Shown here piece by piece: positions 34,532-42,545 of a stretch of 64,000 bases of DNA. The notes below the pieces were generated by a model. It searched no databases and had not been told where the DNA came from. It saw nothing but the letters and a program-made list of their open reading frames with translations. The position numbers and the translations under genes are program-made. The stretch's first letter is position 1. Every line of letters begins with the position of its first letter. The stretch is from Micromonospora sp. C31 (GTDB lineage Bacteria; Actinomycetota; Actinomycetes; Mycobacteriales; Micromonosporaceae): NCBI RefSeq assembly GCF_018070575.1, contig NZ_JAGPXN010000007.1, forward strand, positions 124,001-188,000, in the 5' to 3' direction.

Positions 34532-34665
34532 GTCCGCGTGCCGCGAGCGGTTCGCCGGGCGAACAGGTCCACCAACTGCCCTCCTGGGGGGAGCACCTGT
34601 GCCAGCGCGGCGGCCGGCTCACCGGCGCCGACCGGGGCCCGGGGTCGACCGTCGGGGGAGATCGC

Positions 34666-35331
34666 TCAGCGGGTGAGCCCCGCGTCGCTGAGCACGGCGA
34701 GGCCCTCGCCGAGGTCGCACTCCACGGTCAGGGTCAGCAGGTCGGCCCCCTCCACAGAGAAGGAGAGCGACTCCGCCGGGCGGGACATGGTGGTCGTACG
34801 GCCCGGCCTGGGCTGCCGGGTCAGGGTGTCGTCGGGTTGTCGGACGGTCACCACGGCGCTGATCCGTACGGCGGACTCCGGGTCCTGCCCCGGCGGGTAC
34901 CAGGCATGGAAGGTGGCCGAGAAGGCGAGGTAGCGCCGCTTCAGCGGGTAGCTGACCGAGCGGCTGCGGTCCTCGCCGTCGTTGGTCGGGCAGGAGAGCA
35001 CGACCGGGTGCGGCAGATCGGGCCGGCCGGCGAGCGCGCGCGGCAACGGTCGCAGGTAGCCGGCGCCGGTCTCGGGCGTCAGCGTGTCGAGGTACGCCCG
35101 ACCCGGCTCGACGCTGCCGGTGCTGGCCGGGGTGGTGACCGGCGCGGTCGTGGACACCCGGGACGGGCTCGGCGGCGGGGTGGGCCGGGGGTCCTGGCCC
35201 TGCCGGGGCCACTGCCAGGCGAGCACGGCGACGAGCAGGCTGGCCAGACCGATCGTCGCACCGGTCTTCTCGCCGGGCGTCAGACCGCGCCGGCGGCGGG
35301 AGGAGTCCGTGCCGGTCGACGGCTCGGTCAT
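34666..35331 (-). CDS. Membrane-anchored NPCBM/NEW2-like protein
   Basis: A 221-residue protein with a short cytoplasmic N-terminus, one membrane helix (GATIGLASLLVAVLAW), a P/S/T linker (residues about 48-72) and an external domain. The order YLDTLTPETG, YLAFSATFHAW, ISAVVTV, SLSFSVEGADLLTLTVECD follows the jelly-roll layout of NPCBM/NEW2 domains, which bind carbohydrate or act as sensor domains in actinobacteria. Assignment is by pattern only. Start ATG 35331 overlaps no other gene; a GATAAT box lies at 35371-35366 on the minus strand. Divergent from the next gene. Confidence 0.6.
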   Translation of the reverse strand: MTEPSTGTDSSRRRRGLTPGEKTGATIGLASLLVAVLAWQWPRQGQDPRPTPPPSPSRVSTTAPVTTPASTGSVEPGRAYLDTLTPETGAGYLRPLPRALAGRPDLPHPVVLSCPTNDGEDRSRSVSYPLKRRYLAFSATFHAWYPPGQDPESAVRISAVVTVRQPDDTLTRQPRPGRTTTMSRPAESLSFSVEGADLLTLTVECDLGEGLAVLSDAGLTR

Positions 35332-35365
35332 GGGGGCTCACCTGCACAAGATCGAGGGGCGGTTC

Positions 35366-35449
35366 ATTATCCCGACTCGGCGGTGACGAGGCGTTCCCGA
35401 CCGGTGACGGGTTGCTGACAGCGATCTTGCCGGCTTTCTGGGATAAATG
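35366..35449. promoter_or_regulatory. Divergent promoter region with mirrored GGGATAA motifs
   Basis: Minus strand GGGATAATG (around 35373-35365) and plus strand GGGATAAATG (35440-35449) point in opposite directions toward two membrane-protein genes. Each contains a -10-like box (GATAAT; TAAATG). Convincing -35 boxes are not seen. Confidence 0.4.
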
Positions 35450-35526
35450 CGCCCCGTGCCCGGCGGGCCGCCCGTCACACGTTGCCCGGGCGGCGGTCGG
35501 ACGGCCACCGACGTGAGGAGCACGAG

Positions 35527-36294
35527 ATGAGCTCGGACCAGCACGGCGCTGCGCTGCCGCCGCCTCCCAAGCCGGGCAGCCCACCACCGGCGAAGCCACG
35601 TGGCGGCAGCCGGTGGCCCCTGGTGGCGGTCGGCGCCGCCGCGCTGGCCGTCGTCCTCGGCCTGCTCGCCACGGTGCTGTCGCTGCGGGCGCTCGACCAG
35701 GCCAACGATGCCCGGGACATCGCCCGGGCGGCCGGGGCGGGCCGGGTGGGCGAGCCGCCGGGCACCGGCGAGCCGGCGCAGACGTCGACCCCGCCGGCTC
35801 CGGCGACGACCGGGGCGGAGCCGCCGCCGGAGCCAGGCACCAGCGGGAGCGCCGAACCGTCGATCGACCCGCAGACCCCGTTCAAGGAGAAGTACGTCGA
35901 CGAGCGCCTCACCCTGCGGGCCAGCTGCAACACCAACCTGGACATCGACCTGGACAAGCCCGAGGTGCGGGTCAGCGACGGCGAGGAGCTTCGGTTCACC
36001 GCCCGGTGCGGCGGCAACTCGTCGTACTTCAACCTCGCCCCCGGGACGAAGGGCGCCCAGGTCGACGCCGCGACGCTCAGCGCCGCGGACTGCGACGACC
36101 GGATCGACAAGGGCGGCATCGGCACGGACATCAACGTCCCCGCCCGCAAGAGCGTGGTGCTCTGCATCCGGACCAACCTGACCGACGCCCGGGAGCGCGG
36201 CGACACCTGGAAGATGGCCCTGGTGCAGGTCACGGACGTCAACGACGACGGCACGGTGGTGCTGACCGCGAAGGCCTGGGACATCCCGCTGTAG
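35527..36294 (+). CDS. Membrane-anchored protein with external cysteine-containing domain, function unknown
   Basis: A 255-residue protein. A proline-rich cytoplasmic start (PPPPKPGSPPPAKP) is followed by one membrane helix (WPLVAVGAAALAVVLGLLATVLS, about residues 37-58), a short helical stretch, a P/T/G linker, and an external domain from about residue 118 (FKEKYVDERLTLRASCNTNLDIDLDKP and onward) with four cysteines at RASC, ARCGG, AADCDD and LCIRT, possibly two disulfides. I do not recognise the domain. GAGGAG precedes the ATG. It is divergent from the NPCBM-like gene and shares a mirrored GGGATAA promoter motif with it. Confidence 0.7.
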   Translation: MSSDQHGAALPPPPKPGSPPPAKPRGGSRWPLVAVGAAALAVVLGLLATVLSLRALDQANDARDIARAAGAGRVGEPPGTGEPAQTSTPPAPATTGAEPPPEPGTSGSAEPSIDPQTPFKEKYVDERLTLRASCNTNLDIDLDKPEVRVSDGEELRFTARCGGNSSYFNLAPGTKGAQVDAATLSAADCDDRIDKGGIGTDINVPARKSVVLCIRTNLTDARERGDTWKMALVQVTDVNDDGTVVLTAKAWDIPL

Positions 36295-36415
36295 GGGCGA
36301 GAGCGGATCCGCGTCGTCGGCCGACCCCGCCTTCCTCACCCCGCAACGGGGCGCGGGGGACGGCTGACAGAATGCCAGGGGTAACGCTTGTACCGCAGAT
36401 GAGGAGACGCGAGTC

Positions 36416-38221
36416 GTGATCCGTACCCATGACGCCGGCAGCCTGCGCGCGACGGACGCCGGCACCACGGTGACGCTCGCCGGCTGGGTGGCCCGCCGGC
36501 GCGACCACGGCGGCGTGATCTTCGTCGACCTGCGCGACGCCTCCGGCGTGGTCCAGGTGGTGTTCCGCGAGGAGGACGCACACGCGCTGCGCAACGAGTT
36601 CTGCGTCCGGGTGACCGGCGAGGTGACCCGCCGCCCCGAGGGCAACGAGAACCCGGAGCTGCCGACCGGCGAGATCGAGGTGACCGCCACCGAGCTGGAG
36701 GTGCTCTCGGAGGCCGCGCCGCTGCCCCTGCCGGTGGACGACCAGGTCGAGGCCGGCGACGACATCCGGTTGCGCTACCGCTACCTCGACCTGCGCCGCA
36801 GCGGCCCGGCGAAGGCGATGCGGCTGCGCTCCCGGGCCAACCAGCTCGCCCGGACGGTGCTGCACGAGCGGGACTTCCTGGAGATCGAGACCCCCACGCT
36901 GACCCGGTCCACGCCGGAGGGCGCCCGCGACTTCCTGGTGCCGGTGCGCCTGCAGCCCGGCAGCTGGTACGCGTTGCCGCAGTCGCCGCAGCTGTTCAAG
37001 CAGCTGCTGATGGTCGGCGGCATGGAGCGGTACTACCAGATCGCGCGCTGCTACCGCGACGAGGACTTCCGTGCCGACCGGCAGCCGGAGTTCACGCAGC
37101 TCGACATCGAGATGTCCTTCGTCACCGAGGACGACGTCATCGACCTCGGCGAGGCGATCGTCTCGGCACTGTGGAAGGACCTGGCCGGCCACGAGATCTC
37201 CCGGCCGATCCCGCGCATCACCTGGCACGACGCGATGGCCCGCTACGGCTCCGACAAGCCCGACCTGCGCTACGGCGTCGAGCTGACCGAGCTGACCGAC
37301 TACCTGCGCGGCACCGCGTTCCGGGTCTTCGCCGGCGCGATCGACGCGGGCGGCTACGTCGGCGCCGTCGTCATGCCGGGTGGCGCGGCGCAGAGCCGCA
37401 AGGAACTCGACGGCTGGCAGGACTGGGCCAAGGCGCGCGGCGCGCGCGGCCTGGCGTACGTGGTGCTCGACGCCGAGACCGGCGAGGCGCGCGGGCCGGT
37501 GGCGAAGAACCTCTCCGCCGAGCACCTGGGCGGGCTCGCCGACGCGGTCGGCGCCAAGCCGGGCGACGCGGTCTTCTTCGCCGCCAGCGCCGACACCCGC
37601 GAGGCGCAGGAACTGCTCGGCGCGGCCCGCATCGAGATCGCCAGGCGGGCCGGGCTGGTGGACGAGAGCGCCTGGGCGTTCTGCTGGGTGGTCGACGCAC
37701 CGATGTTCGAGAAGACCGACGAGGGCGGCTGGACGGCCGTGCACCACCCGTTCACCTCGCCGAACGCCGAGTGGGTCGACCGGTTCGAGGAGGCGCCGGA
37801 CCGGGCCCTGGCCTATGCGTACGACATCGTCTGCAACGGCAACGAGATCGGTGGCGGCTCGATCCGTATCCACCGGGGCGACGTGCAGAAGCGCGTGTTC
37901 GACCTGCTCGGCATCACCCCGGAGGAGGCGCAGGACAAGTTCGGCTTCCTGCTGGAGGCGTTCAAGTACGGCGCCCCGCCGCACGGCGGCATCGCCTTCG
38001 GCTGGGACCGGGTCTGCATGCTGCTCGCCGGCGCGGACTCGATCCGCGAGGTCATCGCCTTCCCGAAGACCCGGGGCGGCTTCGACCCGCTGACCGGCGC
38101 GCCCACGCCGATCACCGGCCAGCAGCGCACCGAGGCCGGCATCGACGCCAAGCCGAAGGCCGTAGCGGCGCCGCACACCGGCACGGCCGGCCCGGCCGCC
38201 CCGGTCGCCGACCCCACCTGA
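36416..38221 (+). CDS. aspS: Aspartyl-tRNA synthetase
   Basis: Class IIb synthetase of bacterial type, 601 residues. N-terminal anticodon-binding OB fold ([22 protein letters not shown] in its essentials), motif 1 ([23 protein letters not shown] beginning), motif 2 ([21 protein letters not shown], key R-D-E), the GAD insertion domain (about 285-420) and motif 3 (GIAFGWDRV). In actinobacteria this enzyme is often non-discriminating and works with GatCAB to make Asn-tRNA; that is family knowledge, not visible here. GTG start with GATGAGGAGACG upstream. A repeat-type hairpin follows at 38271-38325. Confidence 0.96.
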   Translation: MIRTHDAGSLRATDAGTTVTLAGWVARRRDHGGVIFVDLRDASGVVQVVFREEDAHALRNEFCVRVTGEVTRRPEGNENPELPTGEIEVTATELEVLSEAAPLPLPVDDQVEAGDDIRLRYRYLDLRRSGPAKAMRLRSRANQLARTVLHERDFLEIETPTLTRSTPEGARDFLVPVRLQPGSWYALPQSPQLFKQLLMVGGMERYYQIARCYRDEDFRADRQPEFTQLDIEMSFVTEDDVIDLGEAIVSALWKDLAGHEISRPIPRITWHDAMARYGSDKPDLRYGVELTELTDYLRGTAFRVFAGAIDAGGYVGAVVMPGGAAQSRKELDGWQDWAKARGARGLAYVVLDAETGEARGPVAKNLSAEHLGGLADAVGAKPGDAVFFAASADTREAQELLGAARIEIARRAGLVDESAWAFCWVVDAPMFEKTDEGGWTAVHHPFTSPNAEWVDRFEEAPDRALAYAYDIVCNGNEIGGGSIRIHRGDVQKRVFDLLGITPEEAQDKFGFLLEAFKYGAPPHGGIAFGWDRVCMLLAGADSIREVIAFPKTRGGFDPLTGAPTPITGQQRTEAGIDAKPKAVAAPHTGTAGPAAPVADPT

Positions 38222-38270
38222 TCCGTCCCGCCGGCCGGCGGTACCCGCCCCGGCCCCCGGCCCACGCGTC

Positions 38271-38325
38271 GATCATGAGGTTCGCGTCGACATTCGTCGG
38301 ATGACGTGGCGCGAACCTCATGATC
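38271..38325. repeat. GATCATGAGGTT-type inverted repeat, copy 2
   Basis: Perfect 16-base arms, GATCATGAGGTTCGCG (38271-38286) and its complement (38310-38325), around a 23-base loop. It shares the GATCATGAGGTT end with the element at 26808-26870. It lies 50 bases after aspS and may also work as its terminator. Confidence 0.65.
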
Positions 38326-38423
38326 CACGGCCGGAAGCGGGAGGCAGTGGTCCGCCTTGCTGCCGATCCGCCTGCGCGGCGTCCGCGAACTGCTCGCCCT
38401 TCGGAGGATCCGCGTACGACTTA

Positions 38424-38476
38424 TGCACACTTTCTGTGCACACCTATTGTGCACAGAAAGTGTGCAGCACTATTCT
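38424..38476 (+). promoter_or_regulatory. 19-base inverted repeat overlapping a leaderless promoter
   Basis: Perfect arms TGCACACTTTCTGTGCACA (38424-38442) and complement (38448-38466), 5 bases apart. The right arm overlaps the -35 (TTGTGC, 38447-38452); the -10 TATTCT is at 38471-38476, 6 bases before ATG 38483, so the message is probably leaderless. A regulator bound here would block its own transcription. Confidence 0.75.
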
Positions 38477-38482
38477 GCATCC

Positions 38483-39073
38483 ATGGAGAACGAGCGAGCG
38501 ACCGCCCCGCGTACCGTCCACCTGGACGCCCGACAGGTGCGCACCCTCGCCCATCCGCTGCGGATGCGGCTGCTCGGCACGCTGCGCGCGGACGGTCCCG
38601 CGACCGCGACCACGCTGGCCGGGAAGCTGGACACCAACACCGGGGCGACGAGCTACCACCTGCGCCAGCTCGCCGAGGTGGGGCTGGTGACCGAGGACCT
38701 CGACCGGGGCACCGGCCGGCAGCGGTGGTGGCAGGCGGCGCACGACATCAGCAACTTCGAGCCGACCGACTTCGACGACGACCCGGACGCCCGGGCGGCG
38801 GTGCAGTGGATCCAGGCTGACCAGGCGCGGCTGATGGCCGAGCAGGCCGAGCGCTGGATGGCCGCCGCGCACGGCTACTCCCGGCAGTGGCGCGACGCCG
38901 CCGGAATGAGCGACATCCTGCTGACGCTCGGCCCGGCACGCCTGCGGGCCCTCAACGACGAGGTGTGGGAGCTGCTCGAACGCTACCGTGACGAACAGGT
39001 TCCCGACGAGCCGGAGGCGGAGCCGGTGCTCGTCTTCCTGGCCGCGTTCCCCCGGATCGAGGGCAGCCGGTGA
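38483..39073 (+). CDS. ArsR-type winged helix transcriptional regulator
   Basis: A 196-residue regulator. The N-terminal winged helix is clear: RTLAHPLRMRLLGTLRADGPATATTLAGKLDTNTGATSYHLRQL in outline, with the recognition helix around NTGATSYHLRQLAEVGLV and a wing with RGTGRQRWWQ. The C-terminal part (about 95-196) is helical and acidic, of unknown ligand. No metal-binding cysteine motif (ELCVCDL) is present, so it is not a classical metal sensor. The leaderless start follows a TATTCT box. It overlaps the next MFS gene by four bases (GTGA), so it probably controls both through the 19-base inverted repeat. Confidence 0.82.
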   Translation: MENERATAPRTVHLDARQVRTLAHPLRMRLLGTLRADGPATATTLAGKLDTNTGATSYHLRQLAEVGLVTEDLDRGTGRQRWWQAAHDISNFEPTDFDDDPDARAAVQWIQADQARLMAEQAERWMAAAHGYSRQWRDAAGMSDILLTLGPARLRALNDEVWELLERYRDEQVPDEPEAEPVLVFLAAFPRIEGSR

Positions 39074-40395
39074 GCACGCTGTCCGTACGCCAGGTCCGGC
39101 GTCGTTTCCTCGTGCTGCACGGGCTGCGTTGGCTGCCCACCGGCCTGATGGTCCCGGTGATGATCCTGCTGATGCAGGAGCGTGGCCTGACGCTGTCGCA
39201 GATCGGCCTGGTCACCGTCGCCCAGGGCCTGGTCGTGCTGGCCCTGGAACTGCCCACCGGCGGCCTCGCCGACGCCCTCGGGCGCCGCCCGGTCCTGGTG
39301 GTGGCCTGGCTGGTCAACCTCGGCTCGCTCACGCTCTTCGCCGTGGCCGACTCGTTCGCCCTCTTCTTCCTGGTCTGGGCGTTGCAGGGCGTCTTCCGGG
39401 CCCTCGACAGCGGCCCGATGGAAGCCTGGTACGTCGACGCCACCCTCGCCGCCGACCCGGACGCCCGTTACGAGCCGGGTCTCGGCCACGCCGGCACGGT
39501 CGTCGGTGTCGCCATGGGCGCGGGCGCCCTGCTCGGCGGCGCCCTGGTCGCGCTGGGGCCGATCGGGCCGGTCAGCGCGCTGACCGTTCCGGTGCTGTTC
39601 GCGATCACGCTCCAGGCGGCGGCCCTGGTCGCCCTGCTGGTGCTGCTGCGGGAGGTCCGCCCGGCCCGGGGCGCCGGCGCACTGCGCGCGTCGGTCGTCG
39701 AGGCGCCCCGGATGGTCGGGCAGGCGCTCGGGCTGCTACGCCGCTCCCGGGTGCTGCTCGCCCTGGTCTGCGTGGAGCTGTTCTGGGGCTTCGGGATGGT
39801 CACCTTCGAGTCGCTGCTGCCGGTCCGGCTGGCCGAGGTGGTCGGCGACCCGGACCGGGCGGCGGCGCTGCTGGGGCCGGCCAGCTCGGCGGCCTGGCTC
39901 GCCGGTGCGGCCGGCGCGGCGCTCACCCCGCTGCTGCTGCGCTGGCTGGGCGCCGCGCCGAGCGCCGCCCTGCTGCGGATCGTGCAGGGCGCGACGATCG
40001 TCGGGATGGGCCTGCTGGCCGGCCCGGTCGGGGTGCTGGTCGCCTACCTCGCCTGCTACACGGTGCACGGGGCGTCCAACCCGCTGCACATGGGGCTGCT
40101 GCACCGGCAGGTCGACGGCCCCTACCGGACCAGCGTGCTCTCGCTGAACTCGATGATGGGCCAGCCCGGCTTCGCGGCCGGCGCCATCGTGCTCACCGCC
40201 CTCGCGGACGCGGTCAGCGTCTCCGTCGCGATGCTGGTCGGCGCCGTGGTGCTGGCCCTCGCCGCGCCGCTCTACCTGCCGGCCTGGCGGGCCCGCCACC
40301 GCGCCCCTGCGGCCGGGCCGGTCTCGGGTGCCCGTGCCGGATCGGACTGCGTCCCCGACGCGGCACCCGTCTCCGGCACGCGGCGCGGGGCCTGA
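39070..40395 (+). CDS. MFS transporter, 12 transmembrane segments
   Basis: Major facilitator protein in the cytoplasmic membrane, 441 residues. The first helices include LRWLPTGLMVPVMILLMQE, and loop 2-3 has the motif A variant GGLADALGRRPVLV. Twelve hydrophobic segments are visible, with a longer central loop near residues 195-215. The C-terminal 40 residues are a hydrophilic tail (GPVSGARAGSDCVPDAAPVSG). The GTG start overlaps the regulator's stop. Such regulator/MFS pairs commonly export drugs or metabolites; the substrate is unknown. Confidence 0.82.
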   Translation: MSTLSVRQVRRRFLVLHGLRWLPTGLMVPVMILLMQERGLTLSQIGLVTVAQGLVVLALELPTGGLADALGRRPVLVVAWLVNLGSLTLFAVADSFALFFLVWALQGVFRALDSGPMEAWYVDATLAADPDARYEPGLGHAGTVVGVAMGAGALLGGALVALGPIGPVSALTVPVLFAITLQAAALVALLVLLREVRPARGAGALRASVVEAPRMVGQALGLLRRSRVLLALVCVELFWGFGMVTFESLLPVRLAEVVGDPDRAAALLGPASSAAWLAGAAGAALTPLLLRWLGAAPSAALLRIVQGATIVGMGLLAGPVGVLVAYLACYTVHGASNPLHMGLLHRQVDGPYRTSVLSLNSMMGQPGFAAGAIVLTALADAVSVSVAMLVGAVVLALAAPLYLPAWRARHRAPAAGPVSGARAGSDCVPDAAPVSGTRRGA

Positions 40396-40408
40396 CCGCG
40401 GCGGGCGT

Positions 40409-40668
40409 TCAGGCCAGCTGCACCGAGCTGCGGGCCAGGGCGCCGGTGAAGCCGAGCCGCCGGTAGAGCCGGATCGCGGCGACGTTGACGCTGTAGACGC
40501 CGAGCGCGACGGTGTCGTGGCGGGAGAGCAGGGCCCGGGTCATCGCGGCGGTCAGCGCCGCGCCCAGACCCCGGCCCCGCCGGTCGGGGGCGACGGTCAG
40601 GCCGGCGAGGAAGCCGACGTCGCCCCGGCCGCCGTCGGAGCTGGTCGCAGTCCGGCCGATCCACCGTG
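40409..40668 (-). pseudogene. C-terminal remnant of a GNAT N-acetyltransferase
   Basis: About 80 codons reading VGFLAGLTVAPDRRGRGLGAALTA, then HDTVALGVYSVNVAAIRLYRRLGF and a stop at 40409. The acetyl-CoA loop R-R-G-R-G-L-G and the terminal N-x-x-A-x-x-L-Y-x-x-L-G-F are typical of GNAT enzymes. Upstream of about 40668 the similarity ends without a start, running into the promoter area of the next gene. The first half of the gene is gone, so it is a relic. Confidence 0.65.
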
Positions 40669-40738
40669 GAGATTGACGGACGGACCGATTGGGTACATCC
40701 CGCGCCGACCCACTGGTAACCCCCACCGGAGGAACGCC

Positions 40739-40960
40739 ATGCTCGCCATTCTCGCGGCGATCGTTTTCGGCTTCGCCCTGCTCATCGACCTGCTGGACAC
40801 CAACTTCGGTGCCCCGGACCTGTTCAACTGGAACACTCTCGTGCTCATCGGCCTGCTGCTGCTCTCCCTCTACCTCGCCGGGGTCGGCCGGGGCCCGCGC
40901 GGCGGGGGCGGCGGAGGTGGCGGCCGGTGGTACCGGGGCCGGCGTCCCGGCCGCGGCTGA
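40739..40960 (+). CDS. Small two-helix membrane protein
   Basis: A 73-residue protein: helix [16 protein letters not shown], a short turn [12 protein letters not shown], helix [17 protein letters not shown], then a Gly/Arg-rich tail ([19 protein letters not shown]). Small proteins of this form are widespread in actinobacteria; the function is unknown. CCGGAGGA precedes the ATG, and a TTGACG box lies at 40673-40678. It ends at the hairpin 40978-41021. Confidence 0.75.
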   Translation: MLAILAAIVFGFALLIDLLDTNFGAPDLFNWNTLVLIGLLLLSLYLAGVGRGPRGGGGGGGGRWYRGRRPGRG

Positions 40961-40977
40961 CCGTAACCGATCATCGC

Positions 40978-41021
40978 GGGCCCGGCCCTGCGGCGCGCTT
41001 CCGACGCCGTGGGCCGGGCCC
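40978..41021 (+). terminator. Hairpin terminator between the small membrane protein gene and rarA
   Basis: Arms GGGCCCGGCCC (40978-40988) and GGGCCGGGCCC (41011-41021), with an inner CGGCG/CGCCG stem. It reaches to 3 bases before the rarA -10 box, so terminator and promoter are packed together. Confidence 0.7.
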
Positions 41022-41023
41022 GG

Positions 41024-41029
41024 TACTGT
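41024..41029 (+). promoter_or_regulatory. -10 box (TACTGT) of a leaderless rarA promoter
   Basis: TACTGT lies 7 bases before ATG 41037 and 4 before GTG 41034, with no ribosome binding site, which implies transcription starting at the start codon. Confidence 0.5.
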
Positions 41030-41036
41030 TCCCGTG

Positions 41037-42545
41037 ATGGAGTCCGACGCCCTCTTCTCCCTCGGTGAGCCCGCCGGAGCGCCCCCCGCGCCCGCGGGTT
41101 CCGTCGGCGTGGACGGGTTCACGGCGGTGGGGGAGGATTCGCCGCTGCCCGTCCGGATGCGCCCGCGCAGCATCGACGAGCTGGTGGGGCAGGACCACCT
41201 GCTCGCGCCCGGTGCCCCGCTGCGCCAGCTCGTCTCGGCCACCGCGCCGATGTCGGTCATCCTCTGGGGCCCGCCGGGCAGCGGCAAGACGACCATCGCA
41301 CACCTGGTGGCCCGGGCCACGGACCGCCGGTTCGTCGCCATGTCGGCCCTCACCGCCGGCGTCAAGGACGTGCGTGCGGTGATCGAGACCGCCCGCCGCC
41401 AGCGCCGCTCGGGCGGCCCGCAGACGGTGCTCTTCATCGACGAGGTGCACCGGTTCAGCAAGACCCAGCAGGACTCGCTGCTCGCCGCCGTCGAGGACCG
41501 CACGGTCACGCTGCTCGCGGCGACCACCGAGAACCCGTACTTCTCGGTCATCTCACCCCTGCTGTCGCGGTGCGTGCTGCTCACCCTCCAGCCGCTGGAC
41601 GAGGCGGCCGTGCGCGACCTGCTGCGCCGCGCGGTCGCCGACGAGCGCGGGCTCGGCGGCGCGCTCACCCTGGAGACCGAGGCCGAGGACCATCTCGTAC
41701 GCCTCGCGGCCGGCGACGTGCGCAAGGCGCTGACGGCGCTGGAGGCGGCGGCGGCCTCCGCCACGGCTCTCGGCACCGGACGGATCGACCTCGCCACCGC
41801 CGAGCAGGCGGTCGACGTGGCGGCCGTGCGCTACGACCGGGCCGGCGACGCCCACTACGACGTCACCAGCGCCTTCATCAAGAGCATGCGCGGCTCCGAC
41901 GTGGACGCCGCGCTGCACTGGCTGGCCCGGATGCTGGTCGCCGGCGAGGACGCCCGGTTCATCGCCCGCCGCCTGGTCATCTTCGCCAGCGAGGACGTCG
42001 GCATGGCCGACCCGAGCGCGCTGAGCGTGGCCACCGCCACCGCCCACGCCGTGGAGTACGTCGGGCTGCCCGAGGCGCAGCTCAACCTCGCCCAGGCGGT
42101 GATCCACCTCGCCACCGCGCCGAAGTCGAACTCGGCGACGACCGCGATCGGCGCGGCCATCGCCGACGTGCGCGCGGGTCGGGGCGGTCCGGTACCGCGC
42201 GGGCTGCGCGACGGGCACTACGCGGGCGCCAAGGGGCTGGGGCACGGGACCGGTTACCGCTACCCCCACGACGACCAGCGTGGCGTGGTCACCCAGCAGT
42301 ACGCCCCCGACGACCTCGCCGGCACCGACTACTACCGGCCCAGCCAGCACGGCGCGGAGCGCGCGGTCGCCACGCGGCTGCCGCTGCTGCGCCGTATCGT
42401 CCGGGGGCTGCCGGCCGCGCCCCCGGAGGCGCCGGCGGCCCTCGGGGGTGGATCGGCCGGCAACGGCCGCCGACAGACGGAAACGGGCGGCGCCGACGCG
42501 GCGCGAGAGGGCGGCAGCGACGCCGCCGGGGAGGGTCACCAGTGA
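41037..42545 (+). CDS. rarA: Replication-associated recombination ATPase RarA (MgsA/WRNIP1 family)
   Basis: AAA+ ATPase that acts at stalled replication forks, 502 residues. [19 protein letters not shown] is the family's start, Walker A is [10 protein letters not shown], Walker [18 protein letters not shown], sensor 1 [13 protein letters not shown], followed by the clamp-loader-like and tetramerisation domains ([18 protein letters not shown] and [19 protein letters not shown]). The last 60 residues are low-complexity and hydrophilic, unlike the family. The start is ATG 41037 or GTG 41034 (leaderless). It overlaps the next gene by four bases (GTGA), tying it to a large membrane protein. Confidence 0.93.
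   Translation: MESDALFSLGEPAGAPPAPAGSVGVDGFTAVGEDSPLPVRMRPRSIDELVGQDHLLAPGAPLRQLVSATAPMSVILWGPPGSGKTTIAHLVARATDRRFVAMSALTAGVKDVRAVIETARRQRRSGGPQTVLFIDEVHRFSKTQQDSLLAAVEDRTVTLLAATTENPYFSVISPLLSRCVLLTLQPLDEAAVRDLLRRAVADERGLGGALTLETEAEDHLVRLAAGDVRKALTALEAAAASATALGTGRIDLATAEQAVDVAAVRYDRAGDAHYDVTSAFIKSMRGSDVDAALHWLARMLVAGEDARFIARRLVIFASEDVGMADPSALSVATATAHAVEYVGLPEAQLNLAQAVIHLATAPKSNSATTAIGAAIADVRAGRGGPVPRGLRDGHYAGAKGLGHGTGYRYPHDDQRGVVTQQYAPDDLAGTDYYRPSQHGAERAVATRLPLLRRIVRGLPAAPPEAPAALGGGSAGNGRRQTETGGADAAREGGSDAAGEGHQ

Noticed and set aside
41570..42541. N-terminal extension of the proline-rich protein into rarA
   Set aside because: The extension overlaps rarA out of frame; the GTG at 42542 with stop-start overlap explains the true start.
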